Part shown: piece by piece, positions 17,609 to 26,522 of the stretch
How positions within the stretch are numbered: the stretch's first letter is position 1
How the letters are laid out: the number at the start of each line of letters is the position of its first letter
Assembly (NCBI GenBank): GCA_035501495.1
Contig: DATJWB010000006.1
Span: 21,427 to 85,426, forward strand
From: JAIQFL01 sp035501495
GTDB lineage: Bacteria > Acidobacteriota > Terriglobia > Bryobacterales > Bryobacteraceae
DNA: 64,000 nt
Direction: 5' to 3'
Program-made: the position numbers and the translations under genes
Notes under the pieces: model-generated
Databases searched by the model: none
What the model was told of the DNA's origin: nothing
The model's input: the letters and a program-made list of their open reading frames with translations, nothing else

Positions 17609-20600
17609 TCAATAGGTAAGCTTCATCGCGAGTTGGATCAGTCGCGGCGTGTTCAGTTGGCTCGAGATGATCCCGAACGTGTTGCCCGCCGCCGTGCTGG
17701 CCTGCACACCCGGATTGCCGAACTGCACGCGGTTGAAAAGGTTGAAAGCTTCCGCGCGAAACTCCAGCCGGAAACGTTCGGTGAGCGTCGTAATTTTGTA
17801 AATCGAAGCGTTCCAGTTGTTGATTCCGGCGCCGCGCAATACCGGGTCGGTACGGCTTTCGCTGCCGAAGGTGAAAGCTCCCGGCACCGAGTAGCAGGAA
17901 GTGTTGAAGGCTTGCGTCAGCCTCTTTTGTATCGGACCGCCGATCACGGGATTGCACCCTGGCACCACATTGGGCCTCAAGCCGGTATTGAAGCCGGTCA
18001 GGTTCGGGGTGGCGGTCAGGGCCAGAGGAAAACCGTCCTGGAATGTGGTCAGGCCGTTGACGCCCCATCCCGAAATCAGCTTGTCGGCCGCGCCATGTAC
18101 ATCCGGCAGGAACTTCTTTCCCTTCCCGAACGGGAGGTCTACCACGTAGCTGATCGTCAGCCGAGAGCGCGAGTCGAAGCTGGAAAGAGCGTATTCGTGC
18201 CTCAGGTTATACCAGTCCTGGATGCCCCCCACTCCCGTGGCCGAATCCAGCCAGCTGGTCAGCGTTTCCACGTCGGAAATAATCTTCGAGAAGGTGTAGG
18301 CTGCCAGCAACGTGCCTCCGGACGAGAACCGCTTCTCCACTTTTGCCTGGAGTGCCTGGTACGAGCTGTTCCCGATGTAGGCGCCGGGATCCAGACCCGC
18401 GGTGTATTGCGGGAATGGCAGAAGCAGTTGTCCCTCCTGCACTGTAGGTTGGGTCAGCGCGCCGTTCAGCACCATGCCATAGAACGGGTTCGAAACCTGG
18501 GTCAACAAGCCGCTGCCGAGAGACAGCAGCGGCGTGGGAAGCGCGTCGATCTGGAAAGCACCCTGGGGTAAGTGCGTCCCTTTCAGACCCACATAGGAAG
18601 CCTCCACCGCCGTGCTGCTGGGCAATTGGTGTTGCACCGTAAGATTCCACTGGTACGTGTTCGGGTATGGCACATTCCCCTGTGGGAAACGCGTGCTGCC
18701 CCCCACCCCCAACAGGGTCGCGTTGAAGTTCGGATTGCGCCCCGGCGCGTCCAGAAAGCCGCTCGGGAAGGGATTGCTCCAGGCGTTCAGCGGCGTCACG
18801 CCGCTGTTGATCGTACTGACCATGATGTTCTGGATGTAGTTGATGGCATCCTGAGTGGGCCCTTCCGGAAAGTTCAGGTTGGCGGGCGAAAGGAATAGCC
18901 CCGCGCCCGTGCGGATCACTGTCTTGTCGCTGATGCGGTAGGCGATCCCAACGCGCGGCGCGAACTCGTGGAAGTGCTCCGGGTACAGGCCGCGCTCCGG
19001 ATGGCCCGGAGTATTCACCAGCACGAATGCGCCCAGCACCGGATGTCCGTTCAACGTCACCCCATTCAATGCCGGGTTGGGTAGATTCCCGTTGAACACA
19101 TCCTGGCGGTCGAACCGTTCGGTATAAACGCCGGGGATCTCCCATCGCAGCCCGACGTTCACCGTCAGCTTCTGATTCACCCGGATTGCGTCGTTCGCAT
19201 AATACCCCTGATAGTGAATTCCTCCCGCGGTGAAAGGAGCAATCTGCAAGGTACCGCTGGCCGGGTATCCCAGCAGGAAGGAGGCGAAAGCGCCGCCGGT
19301 TGCCCCCGGGCTGAGCGCGTTTGCCGAAGTGAAGATGTTGTTGAAGGTGAACACACCCCCCGGCTGGTTGTTTTGAAAATAGTTGATGTCCATCCGGCGG
19401 AACTCGCCCCCGAACTTCAGGGTATGGCGGCCCTTGATCTTGACCAGGCTTTCAGTAAGCGTATAGGTATTGTCGCGGGAGTACAGCAAACCGCCGCCGA
19501 TGAAGTTATAGCCGGTAACCGACGGATACGGCGGCGTGGACGAATTCGTGAAGCCGTTGCCCGCGTCGATGGTATCCATGTAAGCCGGAAAACCGAAAGT
19601 CTTCGCCAGGTCGGTCCCGACGAACCCGGGAATGCGGCCGTAAAACCAGCGCATGAATCCCAGGCGCGCATCCACGATCGTCGTGGGATTCAGGGAGTAG
19701 GTGTCGGCGAGAACGGCCTGATCGGTAATAAAGCCCTCGGGAGAATATGGGTCGCCATTCAGGAACCCGTTCCCATACGTGTTCACCGGCAGGTTGCTCG
19801 ACTTCCAGCGGGTGTAGCGGGCCAGGACACGCTGATTGTCACTCGCGTTCCAATCGCCGCGGAAGTTGCCCTGATCGTTGTTCCCGCCCGTGGCCCGATT
19901 CTCGTTGAAGTTGAAATTGTGCGTGTACAGGTTGCCGGGGCCGTTGGGAAGTCCAAACGCCGGGAACGCCACGTACGCCGCGGACACGGGGTTGATGCGA
20001 GAGGCCGGGATGATGTTGCCGGGGAACGGAGAGCGCTGTGCTCCCGAAGCGGGGCAGGCCGCCGTGTTGGCCTGGCCGCATTGGGTCAGCGGGTCGTAGA
20101 TCGGGATCAGCGCCCCGCTCGCACCGAAATAACCGGAAAAGTCCCCTTGCAACATCTGCTGCGTGGGAACTGTCTCCGTGAACAGGTTGCCGGCGCGCTG
20201 CCGGAAGCCTTCGTATGCGCCAAAGAAGAACAGCTTGTTCTTCTTGATCGGCCCGCCCACGCTGACCCCAAACTGGTTCTGCACGAACGGCGGCCGCGGT
20301 TGTCCGGCGGCATTGCCGAAAAACGTATTCCCGTTCAGAACCTTGTTCCGCAGGTAATCGAAGGCGTCGCCATGGAAAGCGTTGCTGCCGGACTTGGACG
20401 CGATATTGATCACGCCGCCCGTAAAACGGCCGTATTCGGCGCTGTTGTTATTGGTCTGCACGCGGAACTCGGATACCGAGTCCTGGCTCGGCACCAGCGC
20501 CACCAGGTTGCCGTAAGTAGTGGTCATCGGCACGCCGTCATATAATGTGGCGCTCTGGTTCGCTGTCCCGCCGCCAATCTGATAGTTCCCCGCCGCGAAC

Positions 20601-21136
20601 ACGTTCTTTCCGGTCAGGCTTCCGTCAGAACTGCCCTGTGGCACCACACCCGCAACCATGGTCACCAGGTTGAGGACGTTACGCCCATTCAGGGGCAGCT
20701 CTTGCACGGTGCGTGGCGCAACGGTCTGGCCCAACGCCGCGTTCTCGGTCTGTAACAGCGCCGCTTCAGCAGTCACCTCCAGCGACTGGCTCACCTGGCC
20801 GATCTCCAGCGCAATGTCCGCGCGGGTAGAGATTTCGACGTTCACCTCGATCTGCGCACGCGTGTAGTGCTTGAATCCCGCCTGCTCCACATCCAGTTTG
20901 TAAATGCCGGGAACCAGGTCCACGAAACGATAGCTCCCATCGGCTGCTGTGAGGGCACTTCGGTGCTCGCCGGTTCCCATGTTGGTGAGCGTCAGTTTTG
21001 CGCCGGGTATGGCGGCTTGGGCCGGATCGGTCACGGAGCCGACCACCGATCCGTAGAAGGTTTGGCCCATCATCGGGACGGTGAATACCGTCAGGATCAA
21101 CAAGAGCATCCACACGGATGGTCTGCGACTTGGCAT
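17609..21136 (-). CDS. Oar-like TonB-dependent receptor with carboxypeptidase-regulatory domain
   Basis: 1,175 residues. A signal peptide ends near MMGQT. Residues about 30-110 form a carboxypeptidase-regulatory/CNA-B-like fold (GSVVGSVTDPAQAAIPGAKL...DGSYRFVDLVPGIYKL). A plug domain follows (ELPLNGRNVLNLVTMVAGVV and a SGGVI-like region), then a long beta-barrel ending in an aromatic residue (QLAMKLTY). Such Oar-like outer-membrane proteins are expanded in Solibacter and are thought to import oligosaccharides or peptides. ATG 21136 has GGAG about 7 bases upstream. The gene shares strand and neighbourhood with secreted sugar enzymes. It is a clear paralogue of the receptor at 31647, with similar N- and C-termini. 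Confidence 0.93.
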   Translation of the reverse strand: MPSRRPSVWMLLLILTVFTVPMMGQTFYGSVVGSVTDPAQAAIPGAKLTLTNMGTGEHRSALTAADGSYRFVDLVPGIYKLDVEQAGFKHYTRAQIEVNVEISTRADIALEIGQVSQSLEVTAEAALLQTENAALGQTVAPRTVQELPLNGRNVLNLVTMVAGVVPQGSSDGSLTGKNVFAAGNYQIGGGTANQSATLYDGVPMTTTYGNLVALVPSQDSVSEFRVQTNNNSAEYGRFTGGVINIASKSGSNAFHGDAFDYLRNKVLNGNTFFGNAAGQPRPPFVQNQFGVSVGGPIKKNKLFFFGAYEGFRQRAGNLFTETVPTQQMLQGDFSGYFGASGALIPIYDPLTQCGQANTAACPASGAQRSPFPGNIIPASRINPVSAAYVAFPAFGLPNGPGNLYTHNFNFNENRATGGNNDQGNFRGDWNASDNQRVLARYTRWKSSNLPVNTYGNGFLNGDPYSPEGFITDQAVLADTYSLNPTTIVDARLGFMRWFYGRIPGFVGTDLAKTFGFPAYMDTIDAGNGFTNSSTPPYPSVTGYNFIGGGLLYSRDNTYTLTESLVKIKGRHTLKFGGEFRRMDINYFQNNQPGGVFTFNNIFTSANALSPGATGGAFASFLLGYPASGTLQIAPFTAGGIHYQGYYANDAIRVNQKLTVNVGLRWEIPGVYTERFDRQDVFNGNLPNPALNGVTLNGHPVLGAFVLVNTPGHPERGLYPEHFHEFAPRVGIAYRISDKTVIRTGAGLFLSPANLNFPEGPTQDAINYIQNIMVSTINSGVTPLNAWSNPFPSGFLDAPGRNPNFNATLLGVGGSTRFPQGNVPYPNTYQWNLTVQHQLPSSTAVEASYVGLKGTHLPQGAFQIDALPTPLLSLGSGLLTQVSNPFYGMVLNGALTQPTVQEGQLLLPFPQYTAGLDPGAYIGNSSYQALQAKVEKRFSSGGTLLAAYTFSKIISDVETLTSWLDSATGVGGIQDWYNLRHEYALSSFDSRSRLTISYVVDLPFGKGKKFLPDVHGAADKLISGWGVNGLTTFQDGFPLALTATPNLTGFNTGLRPNVVPGCNPVIGGPIQKRLTQAFNTSCYSVPGAFTFGSESRTDPVLRGAGINNWNASIYKITTLTERFRLEFRAEAFNLFNRVQFGNPGVQASTAAGNTFGIISSQLNTPRLIQLAMKLTY

Positions 21137-21462
21137 GGTTGCACTCCTTCGGCACTATAGTTCGAATTGAAAACTAATAATGGCCCAGACCCACGATCAA
21201 CTCCATGACGAGAATTTCCCTAAATTGTAGGCGTCTCGCGGGGCAAAAGCAAGAAGAAAGTTTGGCGAGATAAGTTATTTTAAATCAATAATATACGCCT
21301 ACCAGAAGGGACATCCTCGAGGTTCCTGCGAAATAACGTGCAAGATCGGTTGCGCCATACGCATCACCAGGCATGCCCCAACCGCCGCGATTTGCAACGC
21401 TCCCGGCGGCGATCGCGCAGCCTCTCTGGTCGAGCCCTATCTGTAAGGGCGGATCGGTTCCT
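21137..21462. other. Intergenic region upstream of the TonB receptor, with repeat copies
   Basis: About 325 bp with no intact gene. The part nearest the receptor is AT-richer than its surroundings and should hold its promoter. From 21365 the sequence contains degenerate copies of segments found again at 22181 and 22381. Confidence 0.6.
21365..21393 (+). repeat. Short direct repeat, left copy
   Basis: Begins CACCAGGCATGCCC and ends GCGATTT. It matches 22181-22208 apart from one extra C and one C/G change. The two copies lie just outside the decayed histidine kinase on both sides, so they may mark an insertion or duplication event. Confidence 0.75.
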
Positions 21463-21467
21463 CGCGC
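21398..21467 (+). repeat. Degenerate copy of the 3' end of the TMTC-like gene
   Basis: About 70 bp, roughly 90 percent identical by eye to 22381-22451 (CGCTCCCGGCGGCGATCGCG at the start of both, TTCCTCGCGC at the end). On the minus strand it still reads GLDQRGCAIAAGS, compared with GLDERGCAIAAGS in the intact gene. Confidence 0.8.
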
Positions 21468-22140
21468 GGAAGAAGTCTGCCGCCTGAAAAGCCGGTTCCT
21501 GGCCAACATGTGCCACGAAATCCGCACACCTAGGAACGGCATCATTGGCATGACCGAGCTCGCTCTTTCAACCCCGCTCCGGGAAGATCAACGCGAGTAC
21601 CTCACCATGGTCCAGACGTCAGCGGGTCCCTATTGAGCATCATCAACGACATTCTCGATTTCTCCAAGATGGAAGCCGGCAAAGCTCAGCCTGGATGCCG
21701 CGGAATTCCATCCCTTCCCCGTCATCGAGGAGGCCCTGCGCATTGTCACGGTTCCGGCGCACCAGAAGGGCTCGGGTTGCTATAGCAAAGCCGTGCCGCC
21801 GTCGAGCCCCTTCTCGTTGGCGATCCGGGCAGGCTGCGCCAGGTCCTCGTGAATCTCCTGGGCAACCGGCGCGGAGGCCCTGGATGCCCTTGCGCGAGAC
21901 CCCTTCGACCTGGTTCTCATGGACATCCAGGGGCCAGTCATGTCATGAATGGCTGCGATGCCGCCCGCGCCATCCGGGCGCGCGAGCGTTCGACTCGGAA
22001 CCACATTCCCGTGATCGCCCTTACCGCCCATGCGATGCATGGAGATCGTGAGATTTGCGTCGACGCCGGAATGGATGATTACCTGACCAAGCCGATTCAG
22101 GCCCGCGCCTTGTTCCAAAAAATTGGCCCAATGGAGCGAG
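21463..22140 (+). pseudogene. Decayed hybrid sensor histidine kinase
   Basis: Three pieces of a hybrid kinase can be read in order but in different frames. The first is a HisKA dimerisation domain with phospho-acceptor His (FLANMCHEIRTPRNGIIGM). It continues, after a frameshift near 21632, as LSIINDILDFSKMEAGK. The next piece resembles the start of the HATPase region (LLVGDPGRLRQVLVNLLGN). The bulk of the ATPase domain is missing, and the sequence jumps into a receiver domain: DPFDLVLMDIQGPVM, a frameshift near 21944, then ALTAHAMHGD and DAGMDDYLTKPI. It cannot make a working kinase. The fragment is bracketed by short direct repeats and by a duplicated piece of the neighbouring gene. Confidence 0.85.
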
Positions 22141-22180
22141 AAACCACTCGACAACATTTGCACCTGAAGATTCGACATGT

Positions 22181-22208
22181 CACCAGGCATGCCCAACCGC
22201 GGCGATTT
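22181..22208 (+). repeat. Short direct repeat, right copy
   Basis: Partner of 21365-21393. It lies between the end of the receiver-domain remnant and the stop of the minus-strand TMTC-like gene. Confidence 0.75.
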
Positions 22209-24271
22209 CACGGCGCAGGACTGAAGCGTTTCGCGGCTGAGCCTGAACATCCGGAGACCGGGATCTGGTTCAGTTCCGCGCTAACGCCGATGCGACGCGA
22301 TTCCACCGATAACTGGTTCAGGTCGGCGGCGGCTGCGCAGAATTGCGTATGCACGATCTCGCAAGCGGGGTTGAGGGCGCCGCTCCCGGCGGCGATCGCG
22401 CAGCCTCTCTCGTCGAGCCCCATCTGATACAGGCGGATCAGTTCCTCGCGCATGGTCGGGTCGCCGGTAATCACACCCCCTTCCACCAGCATGGTGGCGG
22501 CTTCGAACGCCTGTTCCCGGCTCATGAAGACATCAAAGAGCAGCCAGTATGCCTGTGGCGACAACGGGTCCAGGCGGCGCGCCACGAGCGCGGATGCGAG
22601 TGCCCTGGGCAGGTCGGAGAGGTTCAGATAGTCGTCCGCCAGCATGCGGCGCACATCGGCTTCCTCACCCGGGGCGGGATTCACCCCGCCCGCTCGCACC
22701 GCGGCGAGAATGGAGAGACACCTTTCCAGCACTTCAGCCGATCTTCGGTAAGCTGCCTGGCTGGCGGGTGTGAGCGTGGCCTTTCCATCGGACCCTTTGC
22801 CCTGCAGACGATCGGCCTTCGCCAGGTAGTAGCGGCCCGCGGAACGGTAGACCGTGGGCGTGTTGCGGTCATCGGGCAGCGCATTGAGAATCGCGAGGCT
22901 CTTCTCCGCCTCCTTGACAACCCCGTCAATGCCGGCATGGCCGGAGTCCGATTCATACAGCGCCTCCGCCAGTCGGTAATGCGTTTTGAAACTGCGGGGC
23001 GAGACCTCGACGTCGGCGGAAGCCAGCGAGACGTCGTCGTGCCAATCGGCGTTGCGGGCAACGGTCCGGGCAGCGCATGCAAACGCAATCAGTGCCAGCA
23101 GACCGGTGGCTCGCGCCGGCGAGCGCAGCAGGGCGTACGCTGCCATGACCACGCAGGCGCAGGCGCCCAAGGCGGGCAGGTACAGAAACCGGTCGGCCAT
23201 GATCGTGCCGATCGGGAATAGCAGGTTGGCCACGGGCGCCAGATTGATCAGCGCGAACAGTATGAAGAACGAACCAGCCCGGCTTCGGCGATAGAGCACA
23301 ACCGCGGCCGCCAGCGTGACCGCGAACGTCAGCCAGGCGGCCCAATCGGCGAGACTTCCCTGCCCCAACGGAATCTGCGCGAAGGAATAGTCGGAAGAAA
23401 GCCGCTGCGGCCAAAGCATCAGCCAGACATACCGTCCCAGAACTGCCAGCGCCGTGAGCTTCGCTTGCCAGAAGCCGGCCGCCGCCACCGGATTGTCAGT
23501 GAAGGCCAGCACGGCGCGCGGCGACGCGGCCAGCACTCGCGAGCGCCACCACCACATCGCCAGGATGGGCAGCAACAGGGCCGCATACGCAGGCAGCAGG
23601 CTCCGTTCCCGCGGACGCCGGAAGATCAGCTCATAAAGCGCCGCGACCCCCAGGACGGCCACGGCGCTCTCCTTCGAAAACACCCCCACGGTAGTGGCCG
23701 CCGCCAAACTCACCAGCCACGCCGCGCGGCGGGAACCGGCGGCTTCAGCGCTTTTGAGATAAAGCCAGAAGCCGCCCAGGACGGATGCGCCCGCCAACAG
23801 GTCTGCGCGGCCGATGATGTTGGTCACCGATTCCGTCAGCGCCGGATGCACCGCCCAAAGCCCCGCCACCGCCGCCGGCTGCCAGAGCCCCGGCAGAAAT
23901 CTCCGCGCCAGCCCATAGGCCAGCAGGACGTTCAGGGCATGCAGCAGAAGGTTGGCCGCGTGGTACCCGGCGGCTCGCTCCGCGTTGCCCAGAACGGCAT
24001 AGTTGAGCAGGTAGGAGAGCGTCGTCAATGGCCGGTAAAGGCCACTTTCGCCATAGGGCCACCAATAGGTATGGCTCAAGATCAGGCCCAGGTTTTCCCC
24101 AGTGGCGGCGCGCAGGCGAGGATCCTGCAAGATCAGACCGCGGTTGTCCAGTGCGAAGCCCGCATCGAACGAATTGCTGTATGCGCCCAGAGTCAGGGCC
24201 AGCAGGGCGAGGGCGATCAGCCGATGCGGCGCGGATTTGGCTGTCGCAACGGGCTTCCGGGAACTCTTCAT
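22208..24271 (-). CDS. TMTC-like membrane protein with TPR region (putative O-mannosyltransferase)
   Basis: 687 residues from ATG 24271 (MKSSRKPVATAKS). The first about 420 residues are a multi-pass membrane domain like the GT-C/DUF1736 part of TMTC proteins: LTLGAYSNSFDAGFALDN after the first helix, LYRPLTTLSYLLNY, and WAVHPALTESVTNIIGRADL. The rest is TPR-like helices (HYRLAEALYESD..., LARRLDPLSPQAYW). TMTC-type proteins transfer mannose onto extracytoplasmic protein targets. It follows the cytochrome/TPR gene by 7 bp, the last of a three-gene operon. The last about 50 codons may not be original: the region after GLDERGCAIAAGS overlaps the zone of duplication with the decayed kinase. Donor and target are unknown. 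Confidence 0.82.
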   Translation of the reverse strand: MKSSRKPVATAKSAPHRLIALALLALTLGAYSNSFDAGFALDNRGLILQDPRLRAATGENLGLILSHTYWWPYGESGLYRPLTTLSYLLNYAVLGNAERAAGYHAANLLLHALNVLLAYGLARRFLPGLWQPAAVAGLWAVHPALTESVTNIIGRADLLAGASVLGGFWLYLKSAEAAGSRRAAWLVSLAAATTVGVFSKESAVAVLGVAALYELIFRRPRERSLLPAYAALLLPILAMWWWRSRVLAASPRAVLAFTDNPVAAAGFWQAKLTALAVLGRYVWLMLWPQRLSSDYSFAQIPLGQGSLADWAAWLTFAVTLAAAVVLYRRSRAGSFFILFALINLAPVANLLFPIGTIMADRFLYLPALGACACVVMAAYALLRSPARATGLLALIAFACAARTVARNADWHDDVSLASADVEVSPRSFKTHYRLAEALYESDSGHAGIDGVVKEAEKSLAILNALPDDRNTPTVYRSAGRYYLAKADRLQGKGSDGKATLTPASQAAYRRSAEVLERCLSILAAVRAGGVNPAPGEEADVRRMLADDYLNLSDLPRALASALVARRLDPLSPQAYWLLFDVFMSREQAFEAATMLVEGGVITGDPTMREELIRLYQMGLDERGCAIAAGSGALNPACEIVHTQFCAAAADLNQLSVESRRIGVSAELNQIPVSGCSGSAAKRFSPAP
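22381..22451 (+). repeat. Parent copy of the 70-bp duplicated segment
   Basis: Lies inside the 3' end of the TMTC-like gene and encodes, on the minus strand, the EELIRLYQMGLDERGCAIAA region. A diverged copy is at 21398-21467. Confidence 0.75.
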
Positions 24272-24278
24272 GGATGGG

Positions 24279-26522
24279 TCAGCGGAGCGCCCTCGCCGCG
24301 GCATCGCGTACCGCCGGATCGTCGCTTTGGGCGGCCTTCTCGAAGTGTATTCGCGCGTCCGCCCGCTTCCCTGCTCTGCTCAGCGCTATCCCGAGCGCCA
24401 GGTGCGCTTCGTAGAAGTTGGGATTCCGTTCCACGGCCTTCTGGAATGCCAGGATCGCATCGGCCGCCTGGTTCGCGGCAGCCAGCGCGTTGCCCAGCCC
24501 ATAGTACGCCTCCGCCAGCCCGGGGTTGATTTGAATCGCTCGCCGGTATTCTCCTTCCGCGGCCGCGGCGCGCCGTTCTTCCAGAAGCACATCCGCGAGA
24601 TCCATGTGGAGTTGGGCGGAATTTGGATCGAGCCGCGCGGCCTCCTGCAGTTCCACCACAGCCTGATCCAAAGAGTGCGTCAGCACCAGCAACAAACCGT
24701 AGCCGTGGTGGGCCTCGGCATAAGACGGATCGATCGCCAGCGCCCTTTGAAACTCATAGGCCGCCTCGGCGTAGTCTCGCCGGCCCGCCAGCAGGTTGGC
24801 GAGATTAGAGTGCGCCTCCGCCAGGTCGGGTTGGACCGTGATCGCCTCCCGGAACGACGATTCGGCCGAGGCTCGATCCTGCTTCGCCAGCCACACGAGG
24901 CCGAGAAGATTATGGGCCGCGGGAAGATCGGGGTTGACGGCCACCGCGCGATCCAGGATCTGTTTCGCCCGATCGGGATTGCCCGCCCGCAGGTACGCGT
25001 TGCCGAGATTCGTGAGCGCCACCGTATCCGGCGGCTGTTGGGCCGCGGCCCGCTCGCCGGCTTCGATCGCGCGCGCCAGGTTGCCGGAATTGGCAAGAGC
25101 CGCAGACAGTTCCCGCAGTGCTTCATGGAAATCACCGCGGTGGCGAAGCGCTTCCTCGTACCAGCGGATGGCTCCGTTGGGATTCCCCGATTTGGAGTAG
25201 GCCTTGCCCAGCTCGACATAGAACTCGGGGTTCTGCGGTTTGCTCCTGGCGATCGCCTCTTCGAGACGCGCCATGCCGGCCTGCAGGTTGGAGTCGTTTT
25301 GTACTTGCGCCACCGCGAGATAGAGTCCGTCCGGCGAGGCCGGATAATAGGGCGCGACTTCGTTCCGATACTCGAACGTGCGCTCCGGCAGGGCCGCCAG
25401 AAGATCGCCCGCCGGTTTGCGGCGCTGAATGAAATGGTCCGTCATGACGACATGAACCGAGTCTTCCGTGCGCCGTTTCCACATGTGGCAGTCGATGCAA
25501 TTCGCTCCACCCGAAGGTATGCCTCCCGCGTGGGCCGCCGCGTGGCAGTTGCGGCACACGCTGGCGTAGTGCTCGATGGCAGCGGCGCCGCGCACCGCCT
25601 GATGCGGATCGTGGCAGGTAGTGCAGGTCAACCGGCTTTTCAAAAAACAGGCGGACTTGCGCAGCCGGTACGCCTGATGCGCCACCTCGAACCGGTCGCC
25701 AAACCCGGTGTTGGGCGCATGATCGAAAAACTGTTCGAAGCCGGTCAACGGCTCGCCGGGCCGATACGAGAACGGCCCGCGATCGTAGTTCCGAATGGCA
25801 TTGGGCAACGGAAGACTGGTGGTCTCGAGGTGGCACTGCATACAGTTGTCCATCTGCCGGTCGCGCTCGAGGCGGGCCGGATTCACGATGGCCGAGCGGA
25901 TCTCTTCCGGCTTCGCCTTTCCGGACGTGGCGGCCTGGACATGGGCCGCACCGGGGCCGTGACAGCGCTGACAATCGATGCCTTCGGCGATCGACTTTCC
26001 GGGATAGCCGTTGTGGCAGAACAGACAGTCGTCCGGAACCGGCCGCCGGAAGTCTTCCTGGCGCGCGCGGTCGTAACCGGGACTCATGGCCCACAAGCCT
26101 CCGTTTTCGATGTACCAGCTGACCGGAAGCTCGATCAGTTGGCCTTCACGGTTGCGGTACAGATACGTGCGGGCGTGGTTGCCGGAGCCGATGACATAGT
26201 CGATCTCCTTTTCCACCCGATTGGTTTCCTTCCCGCCGTAGCCGAGCTGATGGCGGCTCAGGAAGAACTTCCCTTCCCGGCTCGAGAATTCGTAATAACG
26301 GTCGGAAGCCTTGTGATAAAACGTGGCGGGGACCGGAACCGATTCGCGAGTGGGCCGGTAGAAGGATCGTCCCATTCCCGTGTCGCGGTACGTTTTCGCG
26401 ATTTGCGGGTGGCACGTCGCGCACCTGGCGGGATCGACATAGGCGTTGACGGGTTGCTCCACCGCGCGGCTGGCGCAGGAGCTGAGCGCCAGGCCGATCC
26501 ACGGAATGAGAAAGCCTCTCAT
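24279..26522 (-). CDS. Seven-heme c-type cytochrome lipoprotein with C-terminal TPR repeats
   Basis: 747 residues from ATG 26522. The N-terminus has a lipobox (LALSSC, Cys16), so it is probably anchored to a membrane outside the cytoplasm. Seven CXXCH heme motifs are visible in the first about 380 residues: CATCH, CLFCH, CQRCH, CMQCH, CTTCH, CRNCH and CIDCH. The spacing resembles cytochrome c554/NrfA-like multiheme proteins. The remaining half is a run of TPR units (LGKAYSKSGNPNGAIRWYEE, LGNAYLRAGNPDRAKQILDR, and more). The start overlaps the stop of the SMP-30 gene by 4 bp (ATGA), and the TMTC-like gene follows by 7 bp. Multiheme/TPR fusions of this kind occur in Acidobacteria and Planctomycetes; the electron partner is not known. 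Confidence 0.92.
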   Translation of the reverse strand: MRGFLIPWIGLALSSCASRAVEQPVNAYVDPARCATCHPQIAKTYRDTGMGRSFYRPTRESVPVPATFYHKASDRYYEFSSREGKFFLSRHQLGYGGKETNRVEKEIDYVIGSGNHARTYLYRNREGQLIELPVSWYIENGGLWAMSPGYDRARQEDFRRPVPDDCLFCHNGYPGKSIAEGIDCQRCHGPGAAHVQAATSGKAKPEEIRSAIVNPARLERDRQMDNCMQCHLETTSLPLPNAIRNYDRGPFSYRPGEPLTGFEQFFDHAPNTGFGDRFEVAHQAYRLRKSACFLKSRLTCTTCHDPHQAVRGAAAIEHYASVCRNCHAAAHAGGIPSGGANCIDCHMWKRRTEDSVHVVMTDHFIQRRKPAGDLLAALPERTFEYRNEVAPYYPASPDGLYLAVAQVQNDSNLQAGMARLEEAIARSKPQNPEFYVELGKAYSKSGNPNGAIRWYEEALRHRGDFHEALRELSAALANSGNLARAIEAGERAAAQQPPDTVALTNLGNAYLRAGNPDRAKQILDRAVAVNPDLPAAHNLLGLVWLAKQDRASAESSFREAITVQPDLAEAHSNLANLLAGRRDYAEAAYEFQRALAIDPSYAEAHHGYGLLLVLTHSLDQAVVELQEAARLDPNSAQLHMDLADVLLEERRAAAAEGEYRRAIQINPGLAEAYYGLGNALAAANQAADAILAFQKAVERNPNFYEAHLALGIALSRAGKRADARIHFEKAAQSDDPAVRDAAARALR

